In this document: one piece after another, positions 58,744 to 64,000 of the stretch
How the letters are laid out: the number at the start of each line of letters is the position of its first letter
Position numbering within the stretch: position 1 is the first letter of the stretch
NCBI RefSeq assembly: GCF_005298075.1
Contig: NZ_SZZH01000003.1
Span: forward strand, 310,001 to 374,000
Direction: 5' to 3'
DNA from: Nakamurella flava
GTDB taxonomy: Bacteria; Actinomycetota; Actinomycetes; Mycobacteriales; Nakamurellaceae
Length of the DNA stretch: 64,000 bases
The notes under the pieces: model-generated
What the model was told of the DNA's origin: nothing
The model's database searches: none
What the model saw: the letters and a program-made list of their open reading frames with translations, nothing else
Program-made: the position numbers and the translations under genes

Positions 58744-58786
58744 GTACAGCTGAGATCTCGCCGGGCCCGCAGCTCGGCCGGTCACC
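58744..58786. repeat. Tandem repeat copy 2
   Basis: This is the second copy of the hpt 3'-end repeat. The GGGCGGGGCCC region of copy 1 is shortened to CCGGGCCC here. It re-creates an in-frame-looking stop segment but encodes nothing. Confidence 0.85.
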
Positions 58787-59047
58787 GTTCGTCGCTTCCG
58801 GTTGGTCTGTTCGCTGTGAGCATGGGCCGGACGGGAACGCCGGAGGTCCGACAGTCGTTCGTGCGGGTGACCGGGTAGGCGACGTCGGAGAACTGTCGGG
58901 CCTGCGCGGTACGCTCGATCCTCTGGTTGCGCCCCTGCGCTGCCCGGATGAGCAGCCGCCGGGGAACCCGCAGGGTCCCCCGACGGTGGAACGGACTCGC
59001 TCGACATCGTCAGGAGGGTCGAGGCCGCGTCAGCGGCCGGAAGCCGC

Positions 59048-61536
<2,489 letters not shown>

Positions 61537-61540
<4 letters not shown>

Positions 61541-62148
61541 CGGCCACGCAGCAGGCTCCCGCCGCCGCGTCCGGTGCGCAGGTCGTCGACCTGCCCCGGG
61601 CGGCGTCGGCGGTGCGGGAGCTGCTACTGGCCATGGGGGAGGACCCTGACCGCGCCGGTCTGCTGGACACCCCGATGCGGGTGGCGAAGGCCTTCGCCGA
61701 ACAGTTCTCCGGGCTGCACACCGACCCGGACGAGGTGCTGGCCACCGTCTTCGACGAGCAGCACAGCGAGATGATCCTGATGCGGGACATCGAGATGTAC
61801 TCGACGTGCGAGCACCATCTGGTGCCGTTCTTCGGTCGCGCCCACGTCGGGTACATCCCCGGTCCGGACGGCCGGGTGACCGGGCTGTCCAAGCTCGCCC
61901 GGCTGGTCGACGGCTACGCCCGGCGCCCCCAGGTGCAGGAACGGCTGACGACCCAGATCGCCGACGCCCTGGTCCGGCGGTTGCGTCCCGCCGGCGCCAT
62001 CGTCGTCATCGAGGCCGAGCACCTGTGCATGGCGATGCGCGGCGTCCGCAAACCCGGGGCCACCACGACGACCTCGGCCGTCCGCGGCATCTTCCAGTCC
62101 CGCGACCGCACCCGGGCCGAGGCGATGAGCCTGATCACCGGCCGGTGA
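61537..62148 (+). CDS. folE: GTP cyclohydrolase I
   Basis: The 203-residue protein has the zinc and substrate motifs [20 protein letters not shown] near residue 89, [12 protein letters not shown] near residue 133 and [12 protein letters not shown] near residue 171. It converts GTP to 7,8-dihydroneopterin triphosphate, the first step of folate synthesis. GTG 61537 overlaps the ftsH stop (GTGA) and excludes the longer frame. It is the first of four coupled folate genes. Confidence 0.97.
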
Positions 62149-63080
62149 ACGGCACCGCACCGGTGGATCCCGCCGACCTCCGCACCCTCGTCATGGGGGT
62201 CGTCAACGTCACCCCCGACTCGTTCTCCGACGGCGGACGGTTCCTCGACCCCGCCGCCGCCGTCGAACGGAGCCGTCGGCTGGCCGAGCAGGGTGCCGAT
62301 CTCCTCGACATCGGGGGCGAGTCCACCCGGCCCGGCGCGCACCGCGTGTCGGCGCAGGAGGAGACCGACCGGGTGGTGCCGGTCATCGCGGCACTGTCCC
62401 GGGACGGCATCGCCTGCAGCGTCGACACCACCCGGGCCGCGGTCGCCGCCCAGGCCCTGGCCGCCGGGGCCGTGGTGGTCAACGACGTCTCCGGGGGATT
62501 GGCCGATCCGGAGATGGCCGCCGTCGTGGCCGATGCCGGCGTGCCGTGGATCCTCATGCACTGGCGCGGCCACAGCGCCGGCATGGACGACCTGGCCCGG
62601 TACGACGACGTCGTCGACGACGTGCACGCCGAACTCGACGCCCGGGTCGACGCGGCGATCAGCGCCGGCGTCGCGGCCGACCGGTTGGTCCTCGACCCCG
62701 GTCTGGGTTTCGCGAAGACCGCCGACCACAACTGGGCCCTGCTGCGGGCCCTGCCCCGGATGACCGGCCAGCACGGTCCGGGTTGGGGCCTGCCCATCCT
62801 GGTCGGCGCGTCCCGGAAGCGGTTCCTGGGCGCGCTGCTGGCCGACGAGTCCGGTCCCCGCCCGCCGGAGGGTCGGGAGGACGCCACCACCGTGCTGTCC
62901 GGGTTGGCCGCGGCGGCCGGGGCGTGGGCCGTCCGGGTCCACGAGGCCCGCCCCTCCCGGGACGCGGTCCTGGTGGCCCACCACGCGACCGGAGTCCGGC
63001 CGACCCGCAGTCTGGCCCGGTGGCGACCGCGGCCCGCCGGCCCGGCGGAGCCGATCGACCAGGGAGGGCGCCGTGGCTGA
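62145..63080 (+). CDS. folP: Dihydropteroate synthase
   Basis: The 311-residue TIM-barrel enzyme has [14 protein letters not shown] near residue 17, [14 protein letters not shown] near residue 47, and GASRKRFLG near residue 222. It joins p-aminobenzoate to the pterin diphosphate. GTG 62145 overlaps the folE stop (GTGA). The C-terminal 30 residues are Pro/Arg-rich and overlap folB by 8 bases. Confidence 0.97.
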   Translation: MNGTAPVDPADLRTLVMGVVNVTPDSFSDGGRFLDPAAAVERSRRLAEQGADLLDIGGESTRPGAHRVSAQEETDRVVPVIAALSRDGIACSVDTTRAAVAAQALAAGAVVVNDVSGGLADPEMAAVVADAGVPWILMHWRGHSAGMDDLARYDDVVDDVHAELDARVDAAISAGVAADRLVLDPGLGFAKTADHNWALLRALPRMTGQHGPGWGLPILVGASRKRFLGALLADESGPRPPEGREDATTVLSGLAAAAGAWAVRVHEARPSRDAVLVAHHATGVRPTRSLARWRPRPAGPAEPIDQGGRRG

Positions 63081-63462
63081 CCGCATCACGCTCACCGGGC
63101 TCGTCGTCCACGGCAAGCACGGGGTGTTCGCGCAGGAGAAGCGGGACGGGCACGACTTCGTCCTCGACGTCGTCCTCTGGCTGGACCTGACCGCCGCGGC
63201 CGCCGGGGACGACCTGACCAGGACGGTGCACTACGGCGAGCTGGCCCAGCTGGCCGCCGACGTCGTCGCCGGGCCCTCGCGCGATCTCATCGAGACGGTG
63301 GCGGCCGAGATCGCCGACGCCGTGATGGCGCGGTACCCGGTGCACGCGGTCGAGGTCACCGTCCACAAACCGAGCGCGCCGATCCCGCTGACCTTCGCGG
63401 ACGTGAGCGTCACCATCCGGCGTTCGGTCCGCAGCGGGCGGGCCGGGGCGCCGGCGCCATGA
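63073..63462 (+). CDS. folB: Dihydroneopterin aldolase
   Basis: The 129-residue protein has [19 protein letters not shown] at the N-terminus, [15 protein letters not shown] near residue 54 and [16 protein letters not shown] near residue 95, the T-fold aldolase pattern. It cleaves dihydroneopterin to 6-hydroxymethyl-dihydropterin. GTG 63073 lies inside the folP 3' end, and the stop overlaps folK (ATGA). Confidence 0.96.
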   Translation: MADRITLTGLVVHGKHGVFAQEKRDGHDFVLDVVLWLDLTAAAAGDDLTRTVHYGELAQLAADVVAGPSRDLIETVAAEIADAVMARYPVHAVEVTVHKPSAPIPLTFADVSVTIRRSVRSGRAGAPAP

Positions 63463-63959
63463 GCCGCGCGGTGCTGTCGCTGGGCAGCAACGAGGGCGAC
63501 CGCATGGCGCATCTGCAGTCGGCGGTCGACGCCCTGGGCGACCTGGTCCGCGCGGTGTCCTCGGCGTACCGGACACCGCCGTGGGGCCCGGTGCCCCAGC
63601 CCGACTACTACAACCTGGTGCTGATCGCCGAGGACGGCGGCCGTGGGCCCCGCGTCTGGTTGGACCGCTGCCGGGAGCTCGAACGGGCCGCCGGTCGGGA
63701 CCGGTCGCCGGCGGCGGTGCGATGGGGACCGCGGACGTTGGACGCCGACGTCGTCACCGTCGAGGTGCATCGCCGGCCGGTCCGTAGCTCGGATCCGGAG
63801 CTCACGCTGCCGCACCCGCGAGCCGCCGAGCGGGCTTTCGTGCTCCTGCCGTGGGTGGAGATCGACCCGGCCGCCGAACTCCCGGACGCCGGCCCGGTGG
63901 CTGACCTCCTGGAGTCGCTGGACGTCACCGGGATCGAACGGGTCGGTCATGTGCGCTGA
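63459..63959 (+). CDS. folK: 6-hydroxymethyl-dihydropterin pyrophosphokinase
   Basis: The 166-residue protein has the HPPK motifs [16 protein letters not shown] at the N-terminus, [15 protein letters not shown] near residue 86, with the Mg-binding DxD, and [16 protein letters not shown] near residue 114. It transfers pyrophosphate from ATP to the pterin, feeding FolP. The ATG overlaps the folB stop. Confidence 0.97.
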   Translation: MSRAVLSLGSNEGDRMAHLQSAVDALGDLVRAVSSAYRTPPWGPVPQPDYYNLVLIAEDGGRGPRVWLDRCRELERAAGRDRSPAAVRWGPRTLDADVVTVEVHRRPVRSSDPELTLPHPRAAERAFVLLPWVEIDPAAELPDAGPVADLLESLDVTGIERVGHVR

Positions 63960-63971
63960 GGAGTGTCGGCG

Positions 63972-64000
63972 GTGAGCGCGCCGGAGGGCATCGGTCTGAC
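63972..64000 (+). CDS. Start of a gene cut by the window edge
   Basis: GTG 63972 is preceded by GAGGAG at eight bases and opens VSAPEGIGL before the window ends; GTG 63963 in the same frame is an alternative. It begins 12 bases after folK, so it probably belongs to the same operon. Nothing can be said about its product. Confidence 0.4.

Overview
The window is about 70 % GC or more, has GTG starts and 4-bp stop/start overlaps almost everywhere, and carries an lhr-nei2 pair, an hbhA-DUF2516 pair, an F420/LLM-type enzyme and the block ppa-dacB-metalloprotease-tilS-hpt-ftsH-folE-folP-folB-folK. This points to a free-living Actinomycetota chromosome. A Nakamurella-like lineage is my guess; no rRNA or other species-defining gene is present. 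I saw no insertion sequence, prophage, integrase or CRISPR array.

Layout. 1-8543: a LacI-family regulator (cut by the window edge) divergent from a seven-gene, mostly overlapping operon. The operon holds a SAF-domain dehydrogenase, an RbsB/A/C-type sugar ABC importer, an epimerase-type dehydrogenase, a beta-hydroxyacid dehydrogenase and a lactonase-like amidohydrolase, and looks like a complete uptake and oxidation route for a sugar or sugar acid. 8810-14944: an 11-residue-repeat protein, a TPP-dependent 2-oxoacid decarboxylase, a MarR regulator, a ClC chloride channel and an exported ScyD/ScyE-like protein. 15021-24550: the DNA repair pair lhr and nei2, an OmpA-domain lipoprotein, a degenerate nucleoside-kinase-like protein and a GH32/43-like beta-propeller protein. 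24539-30107: msrB, a LigD-type polymerase/primase and an ATP-dependent ligase (an NHEJ-like pair), a DinB/MDMPI-fold protein, a tRNA-like RNA with a strong terminator, an M23 lipoprotein and an acyltransferase. 30035-44109 (minus strand): an epoxide hydrolase, then a tightly coupled ten-gene unit reading from the other end: oligopeptide-type ABC importer, hydantoinase A and B, an amidohydrolase, an NTF2-fold protein, a TIGR04076 protein and an LLM oxidoreductase, with an XRE-cupin regulator just upstream. This is the best candidate for an undescribed catabolic system.

44285-51371: a methyltransferase divergent from an HxlR regulator, a small membrane protein, an RpiB-family isomerase, a 24-codon reading frame followed by a hairpin-rich leader, a membrane dipeptidase coupled to an aminotransferase, and a DUF445 protein. 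51508-64000: an HbhA-like protein with its DUF2516 partner, then the conserved housekeeping block, in which tilS is fused in frame to a pyridoxamine-oxidase-like domain. The folate genes all overlap and must be translated as one unit.

Three copies of one 53-56 bp inverted repeat (22765, 31187, 46001) lie just downstream of unrelated genes and form a dispersed hairpin family.
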